DNA of 8,285 nt. Source: Candidatus Acidiferrales bacterium. GTDB lineage: Bacteria; Acidobacteriota; Terriglobia; Acidiferrales; UBA7541. A program made the translations under genes and the position numbers. Shown here piece after piece: positions 1 to 6,654 of this stretch (position 1 is its first letter; each line of letters opens with the position of its first letter). The DNA is taken from positions 1 to 8,285 of the forward strand of contig CATPAM010000078.1 of assembly GCA_955651735.1 (NCBI GenBank). The letters run 5' to 3'. The notes beneath the pieces are model-generated. The model made no database searches. It had not been told where the DNA came from and saw only the letters and a list, made by a program, of their open reading frames with translations.

Positions 1-1
1 A

Positions 2-820
2 GGGTTCGCTACTTCGAGTGAAGTCTTCGCACTGGCCCAGGAACGCCCATCGGCTGACGAAGCATCACCTATTCGTTTGGGCATAGCCAGCTACACGTTT
101 CGTAACTTCAATCGTGCGCAGATGATCGGCTTCATGAAGCAGCTCAATGTGCTCGCGCTGAATGCGAAGGATGTAAAAGATCATCTCCCGACGGATACGC
201 AGCAGGAGACAGCTGCGCTGGCGGACTATGCCGCGGCAGGGATCAAGCTTCACGCTGCCGGAACCATCTATTTCCCGAAAGATGAAGATGCGGACATCCG
301 GAACACGTTCGAATACTGCAAGCGAGCAGGTATTGGCGTCATTGTCGCGGGCGACCCGGCACCGGAAACTCTGCCGCGAATTGAGAAGTTCGTGAAGGAA
401 TACGACATCCGGTTTGCGATCCACAATCACGGGCCGGAAGATAAGTTGTGGCATTCGCCGCTGGATGTATTGAAGGCGGTAAAGAGTATGGATCCGCGCA
501 TTGGGTGCTGCATCGATGTCGGGCATACAGCTCGTGCCGGCACGGATGTGGTTCAGGCGATGCACGAAGCGGGCCCGAGGCTGTTTAATATTCACATGAA
601 GGACCTGACGAACTTGCAGAGCAAAGAGAGCCAGGTCGCGGTGGGAGAGGGCATCATGCCGGTGCGGAGGGTGTTTGAAGCGCTAATCGCGATGAGGTAC
701 AAGGGCTTCGTCGATCTGGAGTATGAGATTCATCCCGACGATCCGATGCCTGGGGTTATCAGCAGCTTTGCATATATGCGAGGCATCCTGGCGGGCTTGG
801 GGTATGCGAGCCAGGGCTGA
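2..820 (+). CDS. Exported xylose isomerase-like TIM-barrel protein (sugar phosphate isomerase/epimerase family), 5' partial
   Basis: The reading frame is open from base 2 and gives 272 residues before the TGA at 818-820. A TTG at 77 could start a shorter protein, but the frame upstream reads like the end of a signal peptide (VFALAQERP, an A-x-A cleavage site), so the true start probably lies before the window and the protein is probably exported. The rest fits the AP-endonuclease-2/xylose isomerase-like barrel: an opening strand GIASYTFRNF, a histidine-rich strand AIHNHG near base 422, CIDVGH near 509, NIHMKD near 587 and a final strand DLEYE near 713. Such Asp, His and Glu residues at strand ends usually bind a divalent metal. 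The family includes sugar isomerases, epimerases and inositol catabolic enzymes, and the substrate cannot be told from sequence. The next gene is 164 bases away, so it is probably transcribed separately from mazG. Confidence 0.85.
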   Translation, partial: GFATSSEVFALAQERPSADEASPIRLGIASYTFRNFNRAQMIGFMKQLNVLALNAKDVKDHLPTDTQQETAALADYAAAGIKLHAAGTIYFPKDEDADIRNTFEYCKRAGIGVIVAGDPAPETLPRIEKFVKEYDIRFAIHNHGPEDKLWHSPLDVLKAVKSMDPRIGCCIDVGHTARAGTDVVQAMHEAGPRLFNIHMKDLTNLQSKESQVAVGEGIMPVRRVFEALIAMRYKGFVDLEYEIHPDDPMPGVISSFAYMRGILAGLGYASQG

Positions 821-876
821 CGCATTTGGTGGCCTCTGACAGAACAGATTGGGCGGCAGTCCAGGCGTTGACGAGA

Positions 877-900
877 AGGGGCGCAGCGTGCTGCGCCCCT
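877..900. repeat. Perfect GC-rich palindrome, REP-like intergenic element
   Basis: Arms AGGGGCGCAG (877-886) and CTGCGCCCCT (891-900) are exact reverse complements around a 4-base spacer, CGTG. The element lies between the TIM-barrel gene and mazG. Neither strand has a T-run after the stem, so it is a poor match to an intrinsic terminator, although it could still slow RNA decay or pause transcription. The sequence looks like the short palindromic repeats that recur between genes in several bacterial phyla. Only one copy is in this window, so its repeat status is an inference. Confidence 0.6.
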
Positions 901-918
901 ACGCGCGCGGGGATATGC

Positions 919-948
919 TTGTCAGAATATGTGTGGCGACTGTAAAGT
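919..948 (+). promoter_or_regulatory. Sigma70-like promoter candidate for the mazG operon
   Basis: TTGTCA at 919-924 matches the -35 consensus at 5 of 6 bases. TAAAGT at 943-948 matches the -10 consensus at 4 of 6, with an 18-base spacer. Transcription would begin near 955, leaving a leader of about 30 bases before the mazG ATG at 985. The position in the only sizeable gap upstream of the five-gene run supports it. It is a consensus match only. Confidence 0.4.
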
Positions 949-984
949 GGCCCGTTTGTTGCGTACGAATTTTTTGGAAGGAAG

Positions 985-1932
985 ATGGCCTCCTGCAAGA
1001 CTCCGCAGCACAGGACCAGAGCGCGCTCGACCTCTTCACGCAAGGGCTCACGCAAAGCGCCCAAGCAAGAGAAATTAACGGCCGGGGAGTGGTTTGAGCG
1101 GCTGGTGGCGCTGCAGGCGCGGCTGCGCGCGTCGAACGGGTGTCCGTGGGACCGCGAGCAGACGCACGCGACGTTGCGCACCTACCTGGTGGAAGAGGCC
1201 TACGAAGTTTTGGACGCCATGAAAAGCGGCGACGATGCGAAGTTCGCCGAAGAGATGGGCGATCTGCTGTTGCAAATTGTATTTCATTCGCAAATCGCGG
1301 CGGAACAGGGACGATTTACGGCGGCCGACGTGATTCGCGAGGTGCACGAAAAGATGGTGCGGCGGCATCCGCACGTATTTGGGGAGAAGCGCGCGAGGGA
1401 TGCCGCGGAGGTCCTGCGGAATTGGGAGCAGATCAAAGCTCAAGAACGACAGGGGGCGCAAGAGCGCCAGGGGCACGGCGCGGCACAGAACAAGGAAAAA
1501 CTGAAGTCACTGCTGGATGGCGTGCCGCGCTCGTTGCCCGCGACGATGGAAGGTTTGCAATTGACGCGGAAGGCCTCGCGCGCCGGTTTTGACTGGGACA
1601 ATAAGCAGGGAATCTTCGAAAAGCTGCGCGAGGAGTGCGCGGAGCTGCGCCACGCCTCGGAAACGAAAGATGCCGCACGCGTCGAAGAGGAGATGGGCGA
1701 TCTGCTCTTTGCCGCGGTGAACCTGGCGCGGTTTTTGCAGGTTGATCCGGAAATAGCCTTGAAAAACGCCAACGCGAAGTTTGCGCGCCGATTTCGCGAG
1801 ATGGAACGGCTGTCGGCAGACAATGGGCAGGCCTTCGCAGAAGTCCCGCGAGCTGGTAAGGAAAGATTGTGGGAAGCCGCGAAGCGGGGCGAGAGAAATC
1901 CTGCAAAGGATGATGCGGCAGGGAAGCGATGA
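985..1932 (+). CDS. mazG: Nucleoside triphosphate pyrophosphohydrolase MazG
   Basis: MazG hydrolyses (d)NTPs to the monophosphate and pyrophosphate, acting in the cytoplasm in nucleotide-pool housekeeping. The protein has 315 residues, longer than the roughly 260 of E. coli MazG. Both MazG repeats are intact. The first has GCPWDREQTH (residues 52-61), EExxE at E70/E71/E74 and ExxD at E90/D93. The second has EExxE at E216/E217/E220 and ExxD at E236/D239. These acidic residues bind the catalytic magnesium ions. The extra length comes from a basic, Ser/Thr/Lys/Arg-rich N-terminal tail (residues 1-30) and a Gln/Glu/Arg-rich linker with a duplicated AQERQG (152-163). The ATG at 985 is preceded by GGAAGGAAG at 976-984, closer than usual to the start, but no better start lies between it and the first domain. 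Its stop overlaps the next gene's start in an ATGA, so the two are probably translationally coupled. Confidence 0.95.
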   Translation: MASCKTPQHRTRARSTSSRKGSRKAPKQEKLTAGEWFERLVALQARLRASNGCPWDREQTHATLRTYLVEEAYEVLDAMKSGDDAKFAEEMGDLLLQIVFHSQIAAEQGRFTAADVIREVHEKMVRRHPHVFGEKRARDAAEVLRNWEQIKAQERQGAQERQGHGAAQNKEKLKSLLDGVPRSLPATMEGLQLTRKASRAGFDWDNKQGIFEKLREECAELRHASETKDAARVEEEMGDLLFAAVNLARFLQVDPEIALKNANAKFARRFREMERLSADNGQAFAEVPRAGKERLWEAAKRGERNPAKDDAAGKR

Positions 1933-2708
1933 ACGGGGAAGCGAAGACCCAGCCTCAGGTCCTAAGGGTGGGGAACCCGATCGTGGTGAGAAAGTGTTGC
2001 GCGCTGAGAGAATTTCAGGCGTGCGTCGAGTTGCAACGGGAAGTATGGGGCGAGGCAGACCTGGAGATCGAGCCGGTGACGATGTTCGTAGTGGCGTCGA
2101 TTACCGGCGGGCAGGTGCTGGGGGCGTTTGACGGCGACAACATGGTGGGATACACGCTGGCCGTGGTGGGCTTGCGGCAAGGTGTGGTCTACCTGCACTC
2201 GCACCAGACGGCAGTCAGTTCGGCTTATCGTAATCGTGGCGTCGGGCGCATGTTGAAGTTATTTCAGCGCGACGAGGCTCTCGGGCGCGGGATTCGTTTG
2301 GTGGAGTGGACGTTTGACCCGCTGGAGCTGAAGAACGCACATTTCAATTTGAACCGGCTGGGGGCCATCTGCCGGCGATATATCTCCAACCTTTACGGGG
2401 TGACGACGAGCCCGCTGCACCGGGGAATTGCGACGGATCGATTGGTGGCGGAATGGTGGCTGGACTCGCCGCGGGTGATCGCTGCGATACAAGACCTGGC
2501 GCCAAGCGTGACCAACGCCCCCGCGGCGATTGAGGTGCCCGCGGAACTCGACCAGTGGCAGCAGAATGATGCGCTGCGAGTGCAGGCGGTGCAGACGCGG
2601 GTGCGCGAGGAGTTCACCAAATGGTTCGCGCGCGAGTACGCAGCCATAGGAGTCCGTGCAGGGGAGAAGGGCCAAGCGTATTTGCTGGCGCCTTGGAGCG
2701 ATTTCTAA
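1929..2708 (+). CDS. GNAT-superfamily N-acyltransferase, COG3375 type; probable amino acid N-succinyltransferase
   Basis: The protein has 259 residues and no signal peptide, so it should be cytosolic. The acyl-CoA-binding motif A is clear: V96-SSAY-R101-N-R-G104-V-G106, the R-x-x-G-x-G/A loop that holds the CoA pyrophosphate, followed by helix RMLKLFQRDEA. The stretch EWTFDPLELKNAHFN (126-140), then NRLGA and ISNLYG, is typical of the COG3375 acyltransferases. Its start overlaps the mazG stop (ATGA, 1929-1932), and the racemase gene follows after 32 bases. In Geobacillus an NSAR is encoded beside a GNAT enzyme that succinylates D-amino acids from succinyl-CoA. By analogy this enzyme probably makes the N-acyl substrate for the downstream racemase. 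The family and CoA binding are well supported; acyl donor and acceptor are inferred from context. Confidence 0.85.
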   Translation: MNGEAKTQPQVLRVGNPIVVRKCCALREFQACVELQREVWGEADLEIEPVTMFVVASITGGQVLGAFDGDNMVGYTLAVVGLRQGVVYLHSHQTAVSSAYRNRGVGRMLKLFQRDEALGRGIRLVEWTFDPLELKNAHFNLNRLGAICRRYISNLYGVTTSPLHRGIATDRLVAEWWLDSPRVIAAIQDLAPSVTNAPAAIEVPAELDQWQQNDALRVQAVQTRVREEFTKWFAREYAAIGVRAGEKGQAYLLAPWSDF

Positions 2709-2740
2709 AGGCCTACGGTGGGGAGAGGACGTCGTCGAGG

Positions 2741-3847
2741 ATGCGAATTCGAGAGATCACGCTGCGAGAGGTAAGGATGACGCTGGTCGCTCCGTTCGAG
2801 ACCAGCACGATGCGCACCGACGAGCGGCGGATCGTGTTGGTGGAGGCGGATGTTGATGGCGTGACGGGCTGGGGCGAATGCGTAGCCGGAGAGTCGCCGG
2901 CCTACAGTCCGGAAACCACGGAGACAGCTTGGCACATCTTGCGCGATCATCTTTGGTCGTTGGTGAAGGGGAGGGAATTTCGCAGCGCCACGCAGATTGC
3001 GGAAATGCTGGCGCCGATCCGCGGGCACAACATGGCCAAGGGCGCGCTGGAAGCGGCCATCTGGGATGCCGAGGCCATGCAAAAGGGCGTGCCGCTGGCC
3101 AAGCTGTTGGGCGGGGTGCGCGACGAGATTGCTTCAGGTGTTTCCATCGGAATCAAGGATTCGCTGGATGAACTGGTCGCAGCGGTGAAGAAGGAGCTTG
3201 CCGCGGGCTACCAGCGCATCAAGATCAAAATCAAGCCGGGCAAAGACGTGGAGCTGGTGAAGCGGCTGCGCCAGGATTTTCCGCGCATCAAGCTGATGGT
3301 GGACGCCAACTCTGCATATCGCCTTGTGGACTGGCCGTTGCTGCAGCAACTGGAAGCTTATCACTTGATGATGATCGAGCAGCCGCTCGGCTGGGACGAC
3401 CTGTACGGTCACGTGGAGTTGCAAAAGAAGCTGCAGACGCCGATTTGCCTGGACGAATGCATCCACACGCTGGAGCATGCGCAGGCGGCCATCGCGCTGG
3501 GCGCCTGCAAAATTATCAACATCAAGCTGGGGCGCGTCGGCGGCTACACGGTGGCGAAGCAGGTGCACGACCTTTGCCAAGTGAACGCCATTCCTGTTTG
3601 GTGTGGAGGAATGCTGGAGTCCGGGATCGGGCGCGCGCACAACATCGCGCTTTCCACGCTGCCGAATTTTATTTTGCCAGGCGATGTGACCGCGAGCCGG
3701 CGCTACTGGCATGAAGACATCATCGAGCCGGAAGTGACGGTGTCAGCGCAGGGAACGATCCGCGTGCCCACGGGCCCGGGGATCGGCTTTGCGCCGCGGC
3801 TGGATCGCATCGAGGAGTTCACGGTGCGCAAAGAACGGCTGGCCTGA
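2741..3847 (+). CDS. N-succinylamino acid racemase / o-succinylbenzoate synthase family enzyme (MenC/NSAR, enolase superfamily)
   Basis: The frame is open from 2621, but I place the start at the ATG at 2741 (MRIREITLREV), because earlier codons overlap the GNAT gene and do not look like family sequence. GGAGAGG at 2722-2728 is a possible, rather distant ribosome binding site. The product has 368 residues, a length typical of the NSAR/OSBS subfamily. Catalytic residues are complete: K161-I-K163, metal ligands D188 (VDAN), E213 (IEQP) and D238 (LDE), the opposing base K262 (IKLGRVGG), and the C-terminal GGMLESGIGRAHN. R265 matches the second-shell Arg that, as I recall, favours racemase activity in the Amycolatopsis enzyme (R266 there). 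The enzyme takes a proton alpha to a carboxylate, either racemising N-succinylamino acids or dehydrating SHCHC to o-succinylbenzoate for menaquinone. An acyltransferase next door and no men genes favour the racemase role. It could be annotated menC. Confidence 0.9.
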   Translation: MRIREITLREVRMTLVAPFETSTMRTDERRIVLVEADVDGVTGWGECVAGESPAYSPETTETAWHILRDHLWSLVKGREFRSATQIAEMLAPIRGHNMAKGALEAAIWDAEAMQKGVPLAKLLGGVRDEIASGVSIGIKDSLDELVAAVKKELAAGYQRIKIKIKPGKDVELVKRLRQDFPRIKLMVDANSAYRLVDWPLLQQLEAYHLMMIEQPLGWDDLYGHVELQKKLQTPICLDECIHTLEHAQAAIALGACKIINIKLGRVGGYTVAKQVHDLCQVNAIPVWCGGMLESGIGRAHNIALSTLPNFILPGDVTASRRYWHEDIIEPEVTVSAQGTIRVPTGPGIGFAPRLDRIEEFTVRKERLA

Positions 3848-3851
3848 TTCG

Positions 3852-4805
3852 GTGTACGTCGAGACTTCCGCCGGGCGCGCTCCCAATCGCGTAGTGATGG
3901 CAGCTTCGATTGGCTTGGTCGTGGTGGTCTGGGCGGTGAACTTCATCGCCGCGAAGATCGGGTTGCGCTACCTTCCTGCTGTCACCATGGCTTCCTTTCG
4001 CGTTGTACTTGCGGGGTTGTCCATGGTGCCTGCCTACTTGATCTGCTCGCGATTGCCGGCTTTTGCGGACGCGCGGCGGGCGCGATTGCAAGGATTTACG
4101 CGGCGTGACCTCTGGACGTTTGTTTACCTAGGCTTTTTCGGCGTGGTGGTCAATCAGATGTGCTTCACGATGGGCCTGTGCTACACGTCGGTGGGACACG
4201 CAGCCGTCATTGTGGGCATGGGGCCGATCTACACGCTGGTCCTGGTGGTTGTGTTCAGATTGGAGCGAGCGACCTGGCACAAGGTGATTGGCATGGCCAT
4301 CGCGTTTTCTGGTGTGGCTGTGCTGGCATCGGAAAATGGCATCTCGCCGCGTTCGCCTTCGCTGCTGGGTGATGCAATTACGATGACGGGCTCGCTCGGC
4401 TTCGCAACGTACGCGGTTCTCGGCAAGCGCGTTGCGGAGCGATATGACGCGTTGACCATGGCGGCGTTCAATCACTTTGCGGGGGCGGTGATTATCTTGC
4501 CGGTGGCGCTGCATCAGGCGCGGGTGCTGGGACCGTTTTCCAGATGGCGCGCGATTCCCTGGCAAGGTTGGATGGCGGTGCTGTACATGGCGGTGTGCAG
4601 TTCGGCTATGGCGTACCTTTTGTACTTTTGGCTGCTGCGGTATCTGGAGGCTTCGCAGTTGAGCGCCTTCACGTATTTGCTGCCGGTGCTGGCGGTGACA
4701 CTGGGGATCCTGTGGCTGCGTGAACGTGGCTCAGCGCTGCAGATTGTTGGCGGCGTGCTTGCCCTGGCTGGGGTGTATTGGGTGGAATCCGGGCGCGAGT
4801 CTTAG
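3852..4805 (+). CDS. EamA/DMT-family inner-membrane permease
   Basis: With a GTG start at 3852 the protein has 317 residues and about ten hydrophobic segments (roughly 14-34, 41-64, 87-107, 115-135, 143-160, 170-190, 201-220, 237-261, 269-289 and 296-312). This is the usual two-repeat EamA arrangement. Family-typical stretches include VWAVNFIAAKIGLRYLP near the N-terminus, GPIYTLVLVVVF closing the fourth segment, and SAFTYLLPVLAVTLGILWLRE late in the second repeat. The start is uncertain: neither the GTG at 3852 nor the ATG at 3897, just before the first segment, has a strong ribosome binding site. I chose 3852 because it lies 4 bases after the racemase stop and fits coupled translation. DMT-family proteins move small metabolites, often exporting amino acids or their derivatives. 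In this operon an amino acid or N-acylamino acid is a reasonable but unproven substrate. Confidence 0.85.
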   Translation: MYVETSAGRAPNRVVMAASIGLVVVVWAVNFIAAKIGLRYLPAVTMASFRVVLAGLSMVPAYLICSRLPAFADARRARLQGFTRRDLWTFVYLGFFGVVVNQMCFTMGLCYTSVGHAAVIVGMGPIYTLVLVVVFRLERATWHKVIGMAIAFSGVAVLASENGISPRSPSLLGDAITMTGSLGFATYAVLGKRVAERYDALTMAAFNHFAGAVIILPVALHQARVLGPFSRWRAIPWQGWMAVLYMAVCSSAMAYLLYFWLLRYLEASQLSAFTYLLPVLAVTLGILWLRERGSALQIVGGVLALAGVYWVESGRES

Positions 4806-4844
4806 CTTGGCTCAGCTTGTGCTAACGTAGCGGCCTGGCGGCTT

Positions 4845-4853
4845 GGAGAGGAG
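4845..4853 (+). promoter_or_regulatory. Strong Shine-Dalgarno fixing the dehydrogenase start at GTG 4858
   Basis: GGAGAGGAG at 4845-4853 is followed by a 4-base spacer and then GTG at 4858. A TTG at 4843 opens the longest frame but has no such site upstream, and the purine run would lie inside its coding sequence. The GTG is therefore the better start. Confidence 0.75.
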
Positions 4854-4857
4854 TTTC

Positions 4858-5955
4858 GTGGCGAACCTTTCTTTGCGGAACGGCGGGGCGGCGGCGCGCA
4901 TTGCTGTCATTCCCGGCGATGGGATCGGGAAGGAAGTCACGCCGGAGGCGCTGAAGGTGCTTCGGGCCGTTGCGGCTGCTACTAAGCGCTCGCTGGAATT
5001 TGTGGATTTTGATTGGGGCGCGGACAAGTTCTTGCGCGAGGGCGTGTCGCTCCCGGCCGGCGCCGTCGAAATGCTGCGGGATGAATTCGACGCCATCCTT
5101 TTTGGCGCGCTCGGCGACCCGCGGGTTCCTACCAACCAGCACGCCGCGGATATCCTATTGGGCCTGCGCTTCAAGCTGGACTTGTACGTGAACGCGCGTC
5201 CAGTCGAACTGCTCGATGAACGGCTGACGCCTTTGCGCGACCGCAAGGAGAAGGACGTCCGGATCATGGTGTTGCGGGAGAACACTGAGGGCCTGTACGT
5301 GGGCGTGGGCGGGTTCTTTAAGAAGGGCACGGCCGATGAGATTGCTGTGCAGGAGGATGTAAACTCGCGCAAGGGCGTGGAGCGCATCATCCGCTATGCG
5401 TTTGAGCATGCGCGGAAGAATGGACTGAAGCGCGTGTGCATGAGCGACAAGTCCAACGCCATGACCTTTGCGCACGACCTATGGCAACGCGTGTTCAAGG
5501 AGGTGCGGCAGGAGTACCCGGAGATCGACTCGCGGCACCTTTATATCGACACCTTGGCGATGGAGATTGTGCGCGATCCGCGGCAATTCGACGTCATTGT
5601 GACGTGCAATCTCTTTGGGGACATCATCAGCGACCTGGGGGCGCAATTGGCCGGTGGGTTGGGGCTGGCGCCTTCGGGGAATATTCATCCGGGGCGGACG
5701 TCGTTGTTCGAGCCGGTGCATGGGTCGGCCCCGAACATCGCAGGTAAGGGCATTGCCAATCCGTTTGGCTCGGTGTTGACCGCGGGCATGCTGCTGGAAT
5801 TTCTGGGCTGGAAGGCCGAAGCGGCCGCGCTCCATTCGGGAGTAAAAGAGGCGTTGTTCAAGAATTACTTGACCCCTGACCTTGGCGGGATAAAAAAGAC
5901 GACCGAGGTGGGTGACTGGCTCGCCGAGTTCGTGTCGAAGGCATTCGCGCCCTAA
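4858..5955 (+). CDS. Isocitrate/isopropylmalate dehydrogenase family protein, probably 3-isopropylmalate dehydrogenase-like
   Basis: This is an NAD(P)-dependent beta-hydroxyacid oxidative decarboxylase of 365 residues, close to usual LeuB length. Numbered from the GTG: IPGDGIGKEV opens the fold (18-27), R104 (GLRF), R114 (NARP) and R140 (LREN) would hold the substrate carboxylates, Y147 and K198 are the catalytic pair, and D231, D255 and D259 bind the metal. The two leucines before R104 (ILLGLR) are kept as in isopropylmalate dehydrogenases, where they contact the isopropyl side chain, but the Glu usually found three residues earlier is absent. The cofactor loop reads HGSAPNIAGKG, with Asn293 where NAD-dependent LeuB has Asp. 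Substrate could be 3-isopropylmalate, D-malate/tartrate or another 2-hydroxy acid, and no leuA, leuC or leuD is in the window. It lies 52 bases after the permease gene and ends 17 bases from the convergent rhomboid gene. Confidence 0.85.
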   Translation: MANLSLRNGGAAARIAVIPGDGIGKEVTPEALKVLRAVAAATKRSLEFVDFDWGADKFLREGVSLPAGAVEMLRDEFDAILFGALGDPRVPTNQHAADILLGLRFKLDLYVNARPVELLDERLTPLRDRKEKDVRIMVLRENTEGLYVGVGGFFKKGTADEIAVQEDVNSRKGVERIIRYAFEHARKNGLKRVCMSDKSNAMTFAHDLWQRVFKEVRQEYPEIDSRHLYIDTLAMEIVRDPRQFDVIVTCNLFGDIISDLGAQLAGGLGLAPSGNIHPGRTSLFEPVHGSAPNIAGKGIANPFGSVLTAGMLLEFLGWKAEAAALHSGVKEALFKNYLTPDLGGIKKTTEVGDWLAEFVSKAFAP

Positions 5956-5972
5956 AGCGTTACTTTATATCG

Positions 5973-6653
5973 TTAGGCCGATTGCCAGCCGGCGGACTGC
6001 CCGCGTCGCGCCATGGAGGTAATCAGCATCCCCAGCAAGAATCCTCCTACGTGGGCCCACCACGCGACGCCGCCGGAAGCGGCGGCGCCGAGGGAACTGA
6101 CCCCGGACAGAAATTGCAGAATGAACCAGTAGCCCAGGATGATCACCGCCGGGATCGGGACCAGGAAAATAAAGACGAGGGTCAGGATCCGCGAGCGAGG
6201 GTAGAGGAGTCCGTAAGCGCCCATAACGCCGGAGATTGCACCGCTGGCACCCAGCGCGGGAACCGCGGAATTCAGGTTGAAGAGAACGTGCAGCAGGCCA
6301 GAGCCGATTCCACACACCAGATAGAAGAGCAAATAGGCGAAATGGCCGTAGAAGTCCTCCACATTGTCGCCGAAGATCCACAGGAACAGCATGTTGCCGG
6401 CGATGTGCGCGATGCCGGAGTGCAAAAACATGCTGGTGAGCAGAGGAAGAAACGCAACTTCAAAGGGAGCGTGCCCAGAGAGCCATGCGGGGAAACGCGC
6501 GGGAACAGTGGCGTTGGTGACCATGAACAACTTGAACGCGTACGGCGGCAGCGTGTACTGGTAGAGGAAAACCAGGACGTTTACGAGGATCAGCGTGGTG
6601 TTGACGATCGGGTAGCTGCGGCGGGGATTCAGGTCCTTGAGCGGAATGAACAC
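5973..6653 (-). CDS. Rhomboid-family intramembrane serine protease
   Basis: The protein has 226 residues and about six to seven membrane segments. It would cut transmembrane substrates within the inner membrane. The rhomboid signature is complete: HSGIAHIAGN (78-87, with H83 and N87 of the oxyanion region), the nucleophile motif GASGAISG with S137, and the partner H201 in WWAHVGGF. The N-terminus MFIPLKDLNP followed by a first hydrophobic segment is common in this bacterial subgroup. The start is GTG (complement of CAC at 6651-6653), one base after the TAA of the upstream nucleoside hydrolase, so the two are almost certainly co-transcribed and probably coupled. The substrate is unknown. Family and active site are well supported. 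Confidence 0.93.
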   Translation of the reverse strand: MFIPLKDLNPRRSYPIVNTTLILVNVLVFLYQYTLPPYAFKLFMVTNATVPARFPAWLSGHAPFEVAFLPLLTSMFLHSGIAHIAGNMLFLWIFGDNVEDFYGHFAYLLFYLVCGIGSGLLHVLFNLNSAVPALGASGAISGVMGAYGLLYPRSRILTLVFIFLVPIPAVIILGYWFILQFLSGVSSLGAAASGGVAWWAHVGGFLLGMLITSMARRGQSAGWQSA

Positions 6654-6654
6654 T

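Noticed and set aside
65..595. 176-codon ORF on the minus strand
   Set aside because: It lies wholly antisense to the TIM-barrel gene and has no recognisable motif; the plus-strand frame carries clear family motifs.
877..900. Palindrome as an intrinsic terminator for the TIM-barrel gene
   Set aside because: There is no T-run after the stem on either strand; a role in transcription ending is not excluded but is unsupported.
849..1097. 82-codon plus-strand ORF across the palindrome and mazG start
   Set aside because: Its sequence is a translation of the palindrome followed by an out-of-frame reading of mazG.
2621..2740. N-terminal extension of the racemase by 40 residues
   Set aside because: It overlaps the GNAT gene and does not resemble the family N-terminus; MRIREITL at 2741 does.
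4802..4825. TTAGC/GCTAA inverted repeat after the permease gene
   Set aside because: Five-base arms with a 14-base loop are too weak to call a terminator or operator.
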